DNA from: Liquidambar formosana
Lineage: Eukaryota; Streptophyta; Magnoliopsida; Saxifragales; Altingiaceae
Length of the DNA: 64,000 bases
Assembly: GCA_039720395.1 (NCBI GenBank)
Contig: CM077823.1
Location: 33,996,371-34,060,370 of the forward strand
Direction: 5' to 3'
The notes beneath the pieces were generated by a model that had not been told where the DNA came from, searched no databases, and saw only the letters and a list, made by a program, of their open reading frames with translations. The position numbers and the translations under genes were made by a program. Positions 1 to 11,670 of this stretch are shown here, in pieces; the stretch's first letter is position 1; every line of letters begins with the position of its first letter.

Positions 1-168
1 GTGTTTTTGAGCTCTCCACGTAGCTCGTTTGTTCCATCCAATGCTAAAAGACATTGTAAAAGTGTACGTGATATTGATTCATATTCAATACCACATGGAA
101 ATGTTGATTTGATTTTCTAAGTGAGGTGTTCTATGGTGGACATTAATTGCACCATGGTTGATGGAACC

Positions 169-173
<5 letters not shown>

Positions 174-216
<43 letters not shown>
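174..216. repeat. (CT)n microsatellite
   Basis: An uninterrupted run of about 21 CT dinucleotides read directly from the sequence. Confidence 0.95.
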
Positions 217-217
<1 letters not shown>

Positions 218-635
218 AATGATAATATTTTAGAGTTTGCGAAAGTCCAAGAAAAATAAGCACCAAAGATACCTTTATTTATTTATTTTTGATGATCGAT
301 AAAATTTACCCAGATCATTAACTAGCTCCCCAAAATCAACAAGTGGGTATCAATGGTTCTTTAAGAAATTAAACCCGGGATCACTTACTCAATGAATGAG
401 AAAAATACTACTAGAGTATCATACCATTGGTACCAGAGATGTCTTTATTGAGAGGCATGATCAAAATAATTACAACTAATATAAAACTTTTATATTTACA
501 TTCATCAATATTATTTTGTGGGATTTGTATTTTGTCAAACTCACTATTTGATTTTTTTATTCCTCTTATGCATGTCATGTATGTTAAATTTTTAATTAAT
601 TGGATTTTCAAAAGGTTTAATACGTAAACTCACAC

Positions 636-637
<2 letters not shown>

Positions 638-676
<39 letters not shown>
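638..676. repeat. (TA)n microsatellite
   Basis: An uninterrupted run of about 19 TA dinucleotides. Confidence 0.95.
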
Positions 677-680
<4 letters not shown>

Positions 681-866
681 TATAATTTGGGATAATACAT
701 GAATGGGATAGCTCCTAATTTTCAATTAACATGATATTCAATGTATATGGCAGCAAGGGAGGGACAAATAAACCAACCGTGGTTTGGCAAAATATAGATC
801 CTACAAAATAATTGATATTGATAGTACGTCAAAGAATAAAAGGTTTTACAGTGTAATTTGATTTTA

Positions 867-1037
867 GGATAATGCTATTTTGTCCCACACTTTTGCCTTA
901 CACTTTGTCCTACCCCACCAGTGTATTTAAGAGGATAAGATTGTGGGATCCATTGATATGATTATGACCCTTACCCTCTCCAAATATACTAATAGGGTAA
1001 AGTGTAAAACAAAAATATAGGACTATTTAACATTACC
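867..1037. mobile_element. MITE with long target duplication (Mutator-like)
   Basis: The ends form an imperfect inverted repeat: the left end starts GGATAATGCTATTTTG and the reverse complement of the right end starts GGTAATGTTAAATAG. The element is flanked by the direct repeat TTTGATTTTA at 857-866 and 1038-1047. Nine to ten bases of target duplication point to the Mutator superfamily. At 171 bp it is non-coding and non-autonomous. A related end sequence (GAAATGCTATTTAAC) is seen in the MITE near 56.9 kb. Confidence 0.65.
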
Positions 1038-1993
1038 TTTGATTTTAACTCTTTCATTAACTCTGTTTTTGTAAAAGAAAAGTATGTAAAATCTTTTTGC
1101 TTGTTACTAACTTCCCTCTAGAAGTTTGTGACTTTTCCATGTGTGACACGTGCCGCATGCCCTTTTACTAAGCATCAATTTAGATATAACTACGATAACC
1201 ATGCCCTTTACCATCACATCTAAGTAGAATCTTCTAAAGCAAAGTTGATCGCACAAGTCAAATTGAGCTCATAAAGTAGTGGTGGGGACTTTTTGTGGCA
1301 CTAAATACTCATCATCATAAAATAAACAATCTTACAATATTCAATTTTACATTATAGGTCCCTAAGTGAAAAGCTCCTCTGTTTGACTGTGGGTGGGCCA
1401 TTTTTTCCCCCCCAAAAAAAAAAAAAAGTGGATAATGCCTTCATGAATTGAGTAGCATTTACGTGGTTTGTGATTCAAGCAATCAGACTCAAAGGATAGG
1501 CTAAACTTTTAGTCTTTTTTTGCAAATATTATAATTATACTATGCAGTAGCTTTCAAAATAGGCAACTGTCCATTCAAAATTTTCCAAATCCCAATCAAT
1601 GTCAAGAGGTGAGTGCTACTTTGGATGCGTATCTAGAGTGAGCAGGAAGTCTATATATAACCCCAATCACAGTGAGATATGGTGCTCCTTGTGTCATGCT
1701 CCAACTAATATAGATTTGGTTTTTGGGACATGACTTTTTGGGTCATGTGCAACCTCCACAATACATGATGGAGGATTATTTGGCAATGGAATATTCGGGT
1801 GCTTATAGTCATTGGTGATGAAGAATTTTTGCTCATTGGGTCACTTTATGTACATGAAAGTGATGGGTAAATCTATTTAGCAAGGCTTTTTAGTGGTATG
1901 AAAATTTTATTAGGTTAGGCACATGTCAAAGAGATTTCTCCATAAAAGTTAGGAGTTTAAAATTCTTCTCTAAGGTATGGGTTATGGTTTTTC

Positions 1994-1997
<4 letters not shown>

Positions 1998-2024
<27 letters not shown>
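1998..2024. repeat. (GA)n microsatellite
   Basis: A run of about 13 GA dinucleotides. Confidence 0.9.
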
Positions 2025-2029
<5 letters not shown>

Positions 2030-3347
2030 CATGAAATCTCTAATATGTACTTTAATAGTGGGTGATGATTTGAACCCATAGAACTTCTAGGTTGGAACTT
2101 GGAAGAGCTATGGTCATGACTCATGACTCATGACACCTTCTTGGGTTTGCTTTATGTCCCTAATTGATGCGAGTTGTGGTCCAGTATTAAGATCAATAAG
2201 TTCATAAAAAAAGTCCGAATATGAAAGAGCTTGTGTATAGGCCACATCCTATTAGGTTACAAATGCTTAAAAAGGTTTTTTAGCATCAAATGGTTAAATA
2301 TTAGTCGGTCATTACGAAGACAGATAGGTTTTGAATTCAGGACTTTACAGTATTGGAAGACGAGGCAAAAGGTGTAGTAAGATGCTCTTTTTGATATTGA
2401 ATAGAAACCCTATGGTGTAAGACTTAGGTTGCTCTGAATGCAGTCACTTTCCAATAAGAATGATAGGCACTGAGGTAGGCATATATGAGGTAATCCCACA
2501 AATTTGAGTGGAGCACTTGGGCAACCCCTTTTGTCCTTCATTGTAGTATCCTTCTAAAATAATACATGTGTGTGTACTTAAAAATAATTATATATATATA
2601 TATATATATATTGCTCTAACTAAATTAATTAAACTTCTAAATAAGATGTTTGGAATATGCCGTCTCTGTTATAATATAGTTAATTACTAGCCATACAAGA
2701 CTCGGTTTCTTGCCGGATTCCCCCTACCTACCTACAAACTCTGATATTCGATTTCTCAATGGCTGGATTAGGAGTAATTAATTAAGAGCAATGTGTTTTC
2801 GATCAGAGTGCTTTGATCAGAAGGATTTGGGCCGAGATTGGTACATGTTAATGCATTATTAACCTTGAACTGCTAAATCTAAGGAATCTAAGGTGTCTTG
2901 AGCCGTGCACAAAGCCGATTTATATAATGTTTTCTTTCAACTAATTGGCCTTGATTTGAGCACATTTAGCTCTTAACAATGCATCATTCCTGACTCTTGA
3001 GCAAAGATGGTGGGTGCTAAGTACGTAGCAGGATTACACATGGTTTTGGGCCATATTAGCATGTAGGCCCAGTCTTATTTGCCTATCTGGACCTTAATTC
3101 AGTCCATGCCCATGTTTACTTTCTTTTAGGTCAAGTTGTTTTGAGTCGAACCCATCAGTTTGGACCAAATCCTTTTATCCAACATGACTTAATGCGATGC
3201 CCAAATATGCCTTTAGTGGGCTTCATTTAGACTCCAGAATCAAGTATTCAAGAATTCCATTTCCAAGGGTCTCTCTCCATTTTTCTTTTTTCACAGGAAA
3301 TAAACATAATATATAATTATTTTATGATAGAGGGTCAAAAGAGTAAA

Positions 3348-3493
3348 GATGGGTATCACTATAGGGTTTTGAATCCAAGAGTGGGTGTGATGACTGCATG
3401 CTTTATTATTTAACCTAGATGGGTTATCTCTATAGGGTTTTGAACCCAAGAGCGGATATGATGACCGCATGCTTTACCATCTGACCTAGATGG
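3348..3493 (-). repeat. Two tandem tRNA-derived SINE-like units (copy 1)
   Basis: Two adjacent units of about 72 bp. Read on the minus strand, each has an A-box-like segment (TAGGTCAGATGG in the better unit) followed by a B-box-like segment (GGTTCAAAACC), spaced as in a tRNA-derived Pol III promoter. They cannot be functional tRNA genes because no acceptor stem closes. The same pair recurs in the second duplicate at 7083-7230. Confidence 0.45.
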
Positions 3494-4335
3494 CATCTTC
3501 AGAAATAGAATGAATTTAATGTGCAAACCAATTTGAAACTTTGCCTCGTTTTTAGTGAATTGAAGTTAGAGTCTCTGATTTTGCAATCCTTATCTGAAAT
3601 TGATGGAATTAATTACTCAGGTATTGAAGTTTTAGCCTACTTGTCCAACAGATTCTAATTTCTAAGTTTTCTCAAGTGCCCTTCTAGGACTGTGATGCTG
3701 CAGCCATTGTCAGTTCATTTAGTCTTATTCCTATTCATCACCACGTAGCATGAAGTCCTCAATCCATCAACCTATTCTTTGTTTTCCTACGAAATTCAAC
3801 GCTTATAATCTTAAACTGAATCATTAGAGCTTAATTTTGAATGAGACCCATCAATCATAGGATTCAGAGAAACATATAATGTGCCTCCTAGGATTAGGGC
3901 ATATGGAAGATTTTGCCTGCTGATCGAGGGATTTACGGAATTTCCAGAAATCTGCTAGTATCAGAATGATTGGTCTTCTACAGCAGCTGCGATCGTATCA
4001 AGAATCCAAGAGATGTTTTATTTTGTTTAGTTTCATCAGTGAAGAGGACTGTGATATGGTTGAATGTAAAAATGTCAAAAGTTAGACCTGAAAAAGGGCC
4101 GACAATCCCCATCCCTAGTCATTAGGTAGGTGTAGCAAAGAGGAATACTTGTACAGATTGATGGAAAATGGGGTACTTAAAGGGTGCTTTGGTTGGTTTG
4201 GATTGAAGGGGCGGAAATGGAAATGCAGTTCCCATTCTGGTCCATCTCTACGTTTGGGTTGCTATTTTGGTTGGAGTCTGGAAATAAGATGCCCAAAAAA
4301 TAGTATCCAAAAGGACGAACCGAGGGTACATCGAA

Positions 4336-4442
4336 TGGGATGGTCATTCAGTCTGGTAGTGCAGATGGCAAGGGATCACTGCTCATAAATAAAAAATCCC
4401 GAATTCAAATCCTTATTCTCCTACTATCGGATGCACAGGCTT
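4336..4442 (+). repeat. tRNA-related SINE-like fragment (copy 1)
   Basis: This segment has an A-box-like TAGTGCAGATGG and, about 45 bp on, a B-box-like ATTCAAATCC. The arrangement resembles the head of a plant tRNA-derived SINE. The counterpart in the second duplicate is 8071-8172. The 3' boundary is unclear. Confidence 0.4.
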
Positions 4443-4450
4443 ACAGGAAA

Positions 4451-4855
4451 GGGAACGGCTATTGCAACCCCCCATTCTTATAACCCCACCCTTTTTTTCT
4501 TAGTTTTTAAGATTTTATGAAAAATATAAAAGGTTTTTGCAAAAACCGGTCACTTGGTCACTAGACAAGTAGAAAACATCATTTTGAACAACTTTGTAGA
4601 AGAAAGTTTTTCCAAAATATATCGTTTAGGTAGACATTTTGGCAAAAAATGAAATAAAGGCCATAAATGGTTAAAAAGTATATTTAAACGATAAATTTAG
4701 GAAAAACTTTCTTCTACAAAGTTGTTCAAAATGATGTTTTCTAATGGACATCACGGCCGGTTTTCATAAAAACCTTTTATATTTTGCATAAAACCTTAAA
4801 AACTTAAAGGGTGGGGGGTGGGTGATAAGAATGGGGGGTTGCAAAAGCCATTCCC
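4451..4855. mobile_element. Mutator-type foldback MITE, 405 bp
   Basis: The two ends are long inverted repeats of almost 200 bp that nearly meet in the middle, so the whole element can fold into one hairpin. The left end begins GGGAACGGCTATTGCAACC; the reverse complement of the right end begins GGGAATGGCTTTTGCAACC. It is flanked by TACAGGAAA (4442-4450) and TATAGGAAA (4856-4864), a 9-bp target duplication with one mismatch. The second duplicate has the empty site near 8170-8185, which confirms the boundaries and shows insertion after the duplication. Confidence 0.85.
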
Positions 4856-4935
4856 TATAGGAAATTTGTTTGGGCCCAAAGGCCATAGATAACCAACCCT
4901 CTTTAGCCCCCTTCCCCCCCCCCCCCCCCAAAAAA

Positions 4936-4967
<32 letters not shown>

Positions 4968-6409
4968 AGGACCTTTCTTGGTATCCCAAGATTTGCTTTT
5001 TATTCCCTATTTATTAGGAATGTGTAAAAAACAATCTAATATGTCAAATCAAACCAATCTATTCCATTCCACACCAACCCAAGCTATTTGAGAAGTTAGG
5101 TGGTGTGGTTTGGGTGAATTGAGCAATAAATTTGGTGGTTTAGTTTGGTTGACGGGTTAAATATTGTCAAACCGCCAAAAAACCAAATTGACCCACCTCT
5201 AACAACATATGTATAAAATTATAAAAATCTAATATAGAAATCTTCTTATAACAATTATCGATGACCAAATGGATAACCTTAGACCTTAGATTCCTATATC
5301 TCCGAACAATACACATCAACTTATTAAGATATAACAATATTCACATACCAGAGTCTCTGTTCTGAAACATGAAAATGGGATGCATATTAGTGTATTTTAT
5401 TATTTTTTATTGCTACTTTGTTAGGTTGCTATATTTTGGGTCTTCCAGTAAGATTGAAAGCTAATTTAACATTAATTATCTTCAATTTCATCTACATTGA
5501 TTAGGTGTTTATTCTCACAAAGTCATAATTTACTTCTTTGGTATTAAGATATTGTAAAGTGTGTATCAAGCTTTATATAACCAACTAAAATAGTTAAATT
5601 TTCTGGATTTATTCATAACTCATCAATTAAGGTCCAATATATATTAGAAAATGTCCAATTAGAATGGCATGATATGATAGAAACCGCTAAACCCATCCAA
5701 ACCGCTAATATCAAATCGCCTAAAAGATCAATTAACCTGCAGATTTTTAGCATATATAATTCGACGACAGATTAGAAATCTTATAACCCATTGATAGGGT
5801 AGTTGATATTTTATCCCTAAAACGTACCAAACCAACCCACCCATATCCCTACTATTTGTTTTAGGTTTCAAGGTTTTACGAAAAATACTGTAAATGGCCA
5901 AATGTCCATTCCCACCCGCCCATTCTGCCAATGTTTTGCCCTTTTGTTGGTTTAAAGTTAAAGAGAGATGCCACTAAACTACGAGGCGAATGGTCACTCT
6001 GTGAATTAAATAGGCCTAAACAGGTCATGATGAGAGGGGTACCTTGTAGTCAAAAGTGGTTTTTCTACAGTCTCGATTCAAATGTCAAAGCGGGAGTTAC
6101 TGCGTTGAAAGGGGAGAAAGCATAATACAGTGCATAACACAACACAAGTACATATGCTTGACCTTTTTGGATGGTTCTTTTCTGGGCCACTCACCAACCC
6201 ACGCAGCAAGGGTGGATGACAGAATAGTACGAAGAAATGAAAGCCCCTTGGGTTTGATAGAGTGCTTGAATTATGGCCTAACTGGACCACTTCAGCGAAT
6301 CAAACCATGTGACGATGTGACTCTTCTTAGTCCTAGTGTCACCAAAGACGTACACACACGAGTTGGTAATATGGATTGACATAACAAATCCTTAAAATGA
6401 ATGATGACG

Positions 6410-6580
6410 TATGTATTCATATAACTTATATTAATATTCATATTAAAAATTATATTTTATGTATTAATAAAATATGTAATATATTGAATTAATACAAAAG
6501 ATAGAATTCTTAATATATGGTATTAATATAATTTATATTGATACATGTTGAAGAAAAAATAACCATCTTTAAAATTATAT
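6410..6580. repeat. AT-rich palindromic repeat, copy 1
   Basis: This AT-rich stretch contains inverted arms around a TTAATATAATTTATAT-type core, like a small MITE. Related sequence is at 10380-10546 and 19700-19890. It sits at the end of the first duplicate, so it may have helped the duplication form, but that is inference. Confidence 0.35.
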
Positions 6581-7082
6581 ATCATTAACCTTGAATTGCT
6601 AAATCTAAAGAATCTAAGGCGTCTTGAGCCGTGCACAAAGCCGATTTATATAATATTTTCTTTCAACTAATTGGCATTGATTTGAGCACATTTAACTCTT
6701 AACAATGCATCATTCCTGACTCTTAAGCAAAGATGGTGGGTGCTAACTGCTAAGTGCTTAGCAGGATTACACATGGTTTTGGGCCATGTTAGCATGTAGG
6801 CCCATCCTTATTTGCCTATCTGGTCCTCAATTCAGCCCATGCCCATGTTTACTTTCTTTTAGGTCAAGTTATTTTGAGTCGAGCCCATCAGTTTTGGACC
6901 AAATCCTTTTATCCAACATGACTTAATGCGATGCCCAAATATGCCTTTAGTGGGCTTCATTTAGACTCCAGAATCAAGTACTCAAGAATTCCATTTCCAA
7001 GGGTCTCTCTCCATTTTTCATTTTTCACAGGAAATAAACATAATATATAATTATTTTATGATAGAGGGTTAAAAGAGTAAAG

Positions 7083-7230
7083 ATGGATATCACTATAGGG
7101 TTTTGAATCCAAGAGCGCGTGTGATGGCCGCATGCTTTATTATTTAACCTAGATGGGCATCTCTATAGGGTTTTGAATCCAAGAACGGATATAATAACCG
7201 TACGCTTTACCATCTGACCTAGATAGCATC
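7083..7230 (-). repeat. Two tandem tRNA-derived SINE-like units (copy 2)
   Basis: Counterpart of 3348-3493 with several substitutions, including changes inside the boxes. The same A-box and B-box layout is visible on the minus strand. Confidence 0.4.
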
Positions 7231-8070
7231 TTTGGAGATAGAATGAATTTAACGGGCAAACCAATGTGAAACTTTGCCTCGGTTTTAATGAATTGAAGTT
7301 AGAATCTCTGATTTTGCCATCCTTATGTGAAATTGATGGAATTAATTACTCGGGTATTGAAGTTGTAGCCTACTTATCCAACAGATTCTAATTTCTAAGT
7401 TTTCTCAAGTGCCCTTCTAGGACTGTGATGCTGCAGCCATTGTCAGTTCATTTTGTCTTATTCCTATTCATCACCACGTAGCATGAAGTCCCCAATCCAT
7501 CAACCTATTCTTTGTTTTCCTATGAAATTCAAGGCCTATAATCTTAAACTGAATCATTAGAGCTTAATTTTGAATGAGACCCATCAATCATAGGATTCAG
7601 AAAAACATATAATGTGCCTCCTAGGATTAGGGCATATGGAAGATTTTGCCTGCTGATCGAGGGATTTATGGAATTTCCAGAAATCTGCTAGTATCATAAT
7701 GATTGGCCTTCTACTGCTGCTGGGATCGTATCAAGAATCCAAGAGAGGTTTTATTTTGTTTAGTTTCATTAGTGAAAAGGACTGCGATATGGTTGGATGT
7801 AAAAATGTCAAATGTTAGACCTGAAAAAGGGCCGACAATCCCCATCGCTAGTCATTAGGTAGGTGTAGCAAAGAGGAATACTTGTACAGATTGATGGAAA
7901 ATGGGGAACTTAAAGGGTGCTTTGGTTGGTTTGGATTGAAGGGGCGGAAATGGAAAATGCAGTTCCCATTCTGGTCAATCTGTACGTTTGGGTTGTTATT
8001 TTGGTTGGAGCCTGGAAATGAGATACCCAAAAAATAGTATCCAAAAGGGACGAACCGACGGTATATTAAA

Positions 8071-8172
8071 TGGGATGGTGATGCAACCTGGTAGCGCATA
8101 TGGCAAGGGACCACTGCTCATAAATAAAAAATCCCGAATTCAAATCCTTAGTCCCTTACCATCGGATGCATA
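8071..8172 (+). repeat. tRNA-related SINE-like fragment (copy 2)
   Basis: Counterpart of 4336-4442, with an A-box-like TAGCGCATATGG and a B-box-like ATTCAAATCC. Confidence 0.35.
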
Positions 8173-9406
8173 AGCTTACAAGAAATTTGTTTGGGCCCAA
8201 AGGCCGCGGATAACCAACCTTCTTTGGCCCAAAAAAGAAAAAAAAGAAAAGAAAAAAGGACCTCTATTGGCACATCAAGACTTGCTTTTTATCCCCTATT
8301 TATTAGGAATGTGCCAAAAAAGGCCTAATCCACCAAACCAAATCAATCTATTCCATTCCACACCAGCCCAAGTGGTTTGAGAGGTTAGGTGGTGTGATTT
8401 GGGTGGATTGAGCAATAAATTTGGTGATTTAGTTTGGTTGACAGGTTAAATGTTGTCAAACCACCAAAAAACCAAACCGACCCACCTTTAACAACATATA
8501 TATAAAATTATAAAAATCTAATATAGAAATCTTTTTATAACAATTATCGATGACCAAATAGATAACCTTTGATCTTACAAACGATGCACATTAACTCATT
8601 AAGATTCACAATATTCACATACCTAAATCTCCATTCTGAAACACAGAAATGGGTTGCATATTAGTGTATTTTATTATTTCTTATTGCTATTTTGTTAAGT
8701 TGCTATATTTTTTAGTCTTCCAGTAAGATTGAAAGCTAATTTAACATTAATTATCTTCAATTTCATCTACATTGATTAGGTGTTTATTTTCACAAAGTCA
8801 TAATTTACTTCTTTGGCATTAAGATATTGTGAAAGTGTGTATCAATCTTTACATAACCAACTAAAATGATTAAATTTTTTAAATTTATTTACAATTCATC
8901 AATTAAGGTCCAATATATATTAGAAAATGCCAAATTAAAATAGCATGACAAAAACCGCCAAACCCACCCAAACGGCTAGTGACAAGCCGCTTAAAAAATC
9001 AACCGACTTACTGATTTTTAGCACATATGATTTGATAGCAGATTAGAAATTTTGTAACCCACTATCAGTGAATTAATTGATATTTTACCTCTAAACTGCA
9101 CCAAACCGACCAGCACACATTCCTACTATTTATTTTAGGTTCCAAGGTTTTATGAAAAATACTGTAAATGGCCAAATGTTGATTCCCACCCGCCCATTCT
9201 GCTATTGTTTTGCTCTTTTGTTGGTTAAAAGTTGAATTGGGAGATGCCACTGCAGTGCCAACGGTCACTCTGTGAATCAAATAGGCCTAAACAGGTAATG
9301 ATGAGAAGGGGTACCTTGAAGTCAAAAGTGGTTTTTCTACAGTGTCGATTCAAATTTCACAGTGGGAGTTACTGCGTTGAAAGGGGAGAAAGCAAAATAC
9401 AGTGCA

Positions 9407-10102
9407 GCATCTCCAATGGTGAGGTATATGGTGTGCTATTGCTATATTATAACATTTAGCACAAGGTGGGTTACTCTAATGGTGAGTTAAATGCATGTGC
9501 TAAATATAGCAATAGCTCACCTTTATGTTATATTTGGCACAAGGGTGAGCTATTGCTATATTTGCCATGTCAAATTTCCCTCCCTTTCTTAGCAACCAAA
9601 CACACCACTTCATCCATTTCTCAACAACCAACACAGCAGCAAATATGAAAAATCAGATATTTCTCTTCCTCCATTTCTAAAATTTTCTCAATAACCAAAC
9701 AACTCTAAAAATACAATATTTTCAAACATAATATTGAAATCTTATAAAAAAATAAAATCAGAACAAACCCTTCTGTTTAGCCCATTCGTCCCACTTCAGG
9801 CAACCTCACATTCAAAAAACATACCACTCTTAAGTTACCGTTGAACTGAATCACATATTTGGGTTCATCTTTTGCTTTCAAGCATCTCAATTTCCCCAAC
9901 TAATAATCTTTTCTTACTTTTTGCACGACCTCTTTTTGCATACCTTTTCTCGGTTAAGGTTTTTTGCACACAGTCTAAAAAATAGCACACCATATATTTG
10001 TACCATTGGAGCACCTTGTGCTAAATTATAGCATTTGGCACTATAACATGTGCTAAAATAGTAATAACTCACCATTTTTAACTCACATGACTGGAAATGC
10101 TC
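9407..10102. mobile_element. Non-autonomous DNA transposon, about 696 bp, only in duplicate copy 2
   Basis: Comparison with the first duplicate (near 6130) shows that this segment interrupts the otherwise continuous sequence. The ends are inverted repeats: GCATCTCCAATGGTGAG on the left and GCATTTCCAGTCATGTGAG as the reverse complement of the right. Inside both ends are several repeats of motifs such as GTGCTAAATATAGCA and GAGCTATTGCTATA in opposite orientations, giving a subterminal-repeat structure. I could not fix a target duplication, so the superfamily (hAT or PIF/Harbinger) is open. It has no transposase frame. Confidence 0.7.
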
Positions 10103-10379
10103 TAACACAACACAAATACAAATGCTATTTTCGATGGTTCTTTTCTGGGCCACTCACCAACCCACCCAGCAAGGGTGGATGACAGAATAGTACGAAGAAA
10201 TGAAAGCCCTTGGGCTTGATAAAGTGCTTGAACTATGGCCTAACTGGACCACTTCGGCGAATCAAACCATGCGACCATGTGACTCTCCTTACTCCTTCTA
10301 GTGTCACAAAGACGTACACACACGAGTTGGAAATATGGATAGACATAACAAATCCTTAAATTCGATGAGCATGTACGTA

Positions 10380-10546
10380 CGTGCTCATATAATTTATATC
10401 AATATTTATATTAAAAATTATATTTTATCTATTAATAAAATATAAGATACATTAAATTAATATAAAAAATACAATTCCTAATGCATGATATTAATATAAT
10501 TTATATCAATACATATTGATAGAAATATAACAATTTTTAAAATTAT
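10380..10546. repeat. AT-rich palindromic repeat, copy 2
   Basis: Counterpart of 6410-6580 at the end of the second duplicate. Confidence 0.35.
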
Positions 10547-11260
10547 ATATATAATATGGTAGAACAAGTCTTCAATGTAACTGTAACAACTACATAACGT
10601 CATCAACTAATAAAAAAAAAACAAATTGAAATTATAAAATTAAAATATATTCTAACAATTTCACTTCAAGATGCTCCTGTTGATTTGTGATAATACATAA
10701 ATGTCGTCATTCAAAATATATCTCTTTCGTGTCGTCCCTAAAAATCTTAGTTGAGTTGCTCACAGTAAAGATAAGCTAAAAAAGAAAAGAAAGAAAGAAA
10801 AAAAATTAAAGAAAGATGGGTCGTGTCAAAATAAATGTCATAAAGTGTCACGTGTGCCTGTAAACTCAATTGGCCCATTTGGCCTAGAGGTATGAGGGGC
10901 TGACTCATTTTTACAAAGTGGGGAAACGAAATGCTGTGATGACATATATGGGAATAGTTTAAAGCAACCACCATTCTTGTCTTCATCTTGTCTAGTTTAC
11001 TAATTTATATTAATTCCATCCCCAAGAACCATTTTTTTTTATTAAACAAAAAAAACTGAAGCACAGGACAAGCAACTAGAGTAGACAAAGATATACTGAC
11101 GATTATTTAATACTACATTCACATGATACCAACTAAGATGATTCCAAAACTGGTGACTTATCCATAGAAAGATGTTTCTTTTCCCATATTTTTAATGCAG
11201 ACTCATGAAAAATAGTGTAGTTTAATAATAATAATATATATATATATATAATATTTATTT
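10547..11260. other. Intergenic, no gene seen
   Basis: AT-rich spacer downstream of the minus-strand PLC-like gene. The open frames here have no recognisable motif. Confidence 0.55.
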
Positions 11261-11350
11261 TCACAATGACAAGAGAATGGCTACCCAACCTGCCCCAGGC
11301 AACCCCACCAAGAAATGAACTTTTATGCCAGCCAGCCAAACGAAGAATGA
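11261..11350 (-). pseudogene. Degenerate duplicate of the PLC-like gene's last exon
   Basis: On the minus strand a frame ending WVAILLSL and a stop codon parallels the end of the real last exon (VLVGILLSL plus stop at 11671). The 3' flanks also match: both stops are followed by AAAA and AT-rich sequence, and a TTTTTGATGC-like stretch lies further on. The upstream part (frame with FVWLAGIKVHFLVGLPGAG) is only loosely similar, and I see no confident acceptor. It could be a decayed tandem copy or an alternative terminal exon that would also supply a hydrophobic tail. Confidence 0.5.
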
Positions 11351-11421
11351 ATGGAAACATGTGCTGACTTTGCTTTTGTTAATCACATGAGACCCATTTA
11401 AAACTCATTGAGGAGGAAAAT

Positions 11422-11558
11422 GATTCGCAGACCGCTTCAATGACTGTCTCTCTCACAAGGTGTAGGACCTACACTCAAGTGAGTTCCATGCGGGTCCTAA
11501 CAATACTCGCGAGAGGGGCAGTAAGGGAGAGGCAGTCATTGGGGGCTGTCTGTCTTCA
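11422..11558. mobile_element. Small MITE between the two terminal-exon copies
   Basis: The ends are inverted: CAATGACTGTCTCTC on the left and CAATGACTGCCTCTC as the reverse complement of the right, each preceded by GCAGACC- or ACAGACAG-like sequence. The element is about 137 bp and non-coding. The flanks give no perfect target duplication. Confidence 0.5.
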
Positions 11559-11670
11559 AATGGGTTATATCTATTGATTAGATTAGAACGACCATTATTT
11601 TCATGTTTTTGATGCAAAATAAAAAATATAAAAAAAAAAAAAAAATTCGTGTAGGTTATAAGATCTGTTT

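Larger units (their letters stand above)
1..2857. other. AT-rich intergenic region with no supported gene
   Basis: I see no coding exon here. Open frames are short, low in complexity and lack recognisable protein motifs. The stretch contains a CT microsatellite, a TA microsatellite, a GA microsatellite near 2000, a short AT run near 2590 and one MITE (867-1037), each listed separately where useful. The rest is unremarkable AT-rich spacer. Confidence 0.6.
2858..6583 (+). repeat. Tandem duplication, copy 1
   Basis: From the ATTAACCTTGAA start, this 3.7 kb block matches the block beginning at 6584 along its length, with scattered substitutions and small indels. Easily compared landmarks are the tRNA-like pair near 3350-3490, the stretch around 3660-4140 and the block near 5930-6370. 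It holds no gene I can recognise; short open frames such as 4149-4388 and 6056-6379 are not preserved intact in the other copy. A 405-bp MITE (4451-4855) is present only in this copy. Confidence 0.9.
6584..10546 (+). repeat. Tandem duplication, copy 2
   Basis: Direct repeat of 2858-6583, immediately adjacent. Without the private insertion at 9407-10102 it is about 3.27 kb, close to copy 1 without its own MITE. Copy-specific substitutions and indels are spread through it, so the duplication is not recent. No gene is recognisable in either copy. Confidence 0.9.

Noticed and set aside
3421..3493. Possible tRNA gene on the minus strand
   Set aside because: A and B boxes are recognisable, but no acceptor or anticodon stem pairs properly. 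A SINE-like remnant fits better.
4870..5091. Lysine- and proline-rich frame around 4.9 kb
   Set aside because: It is translation of a poly-C then poly-A tract, not a protein.
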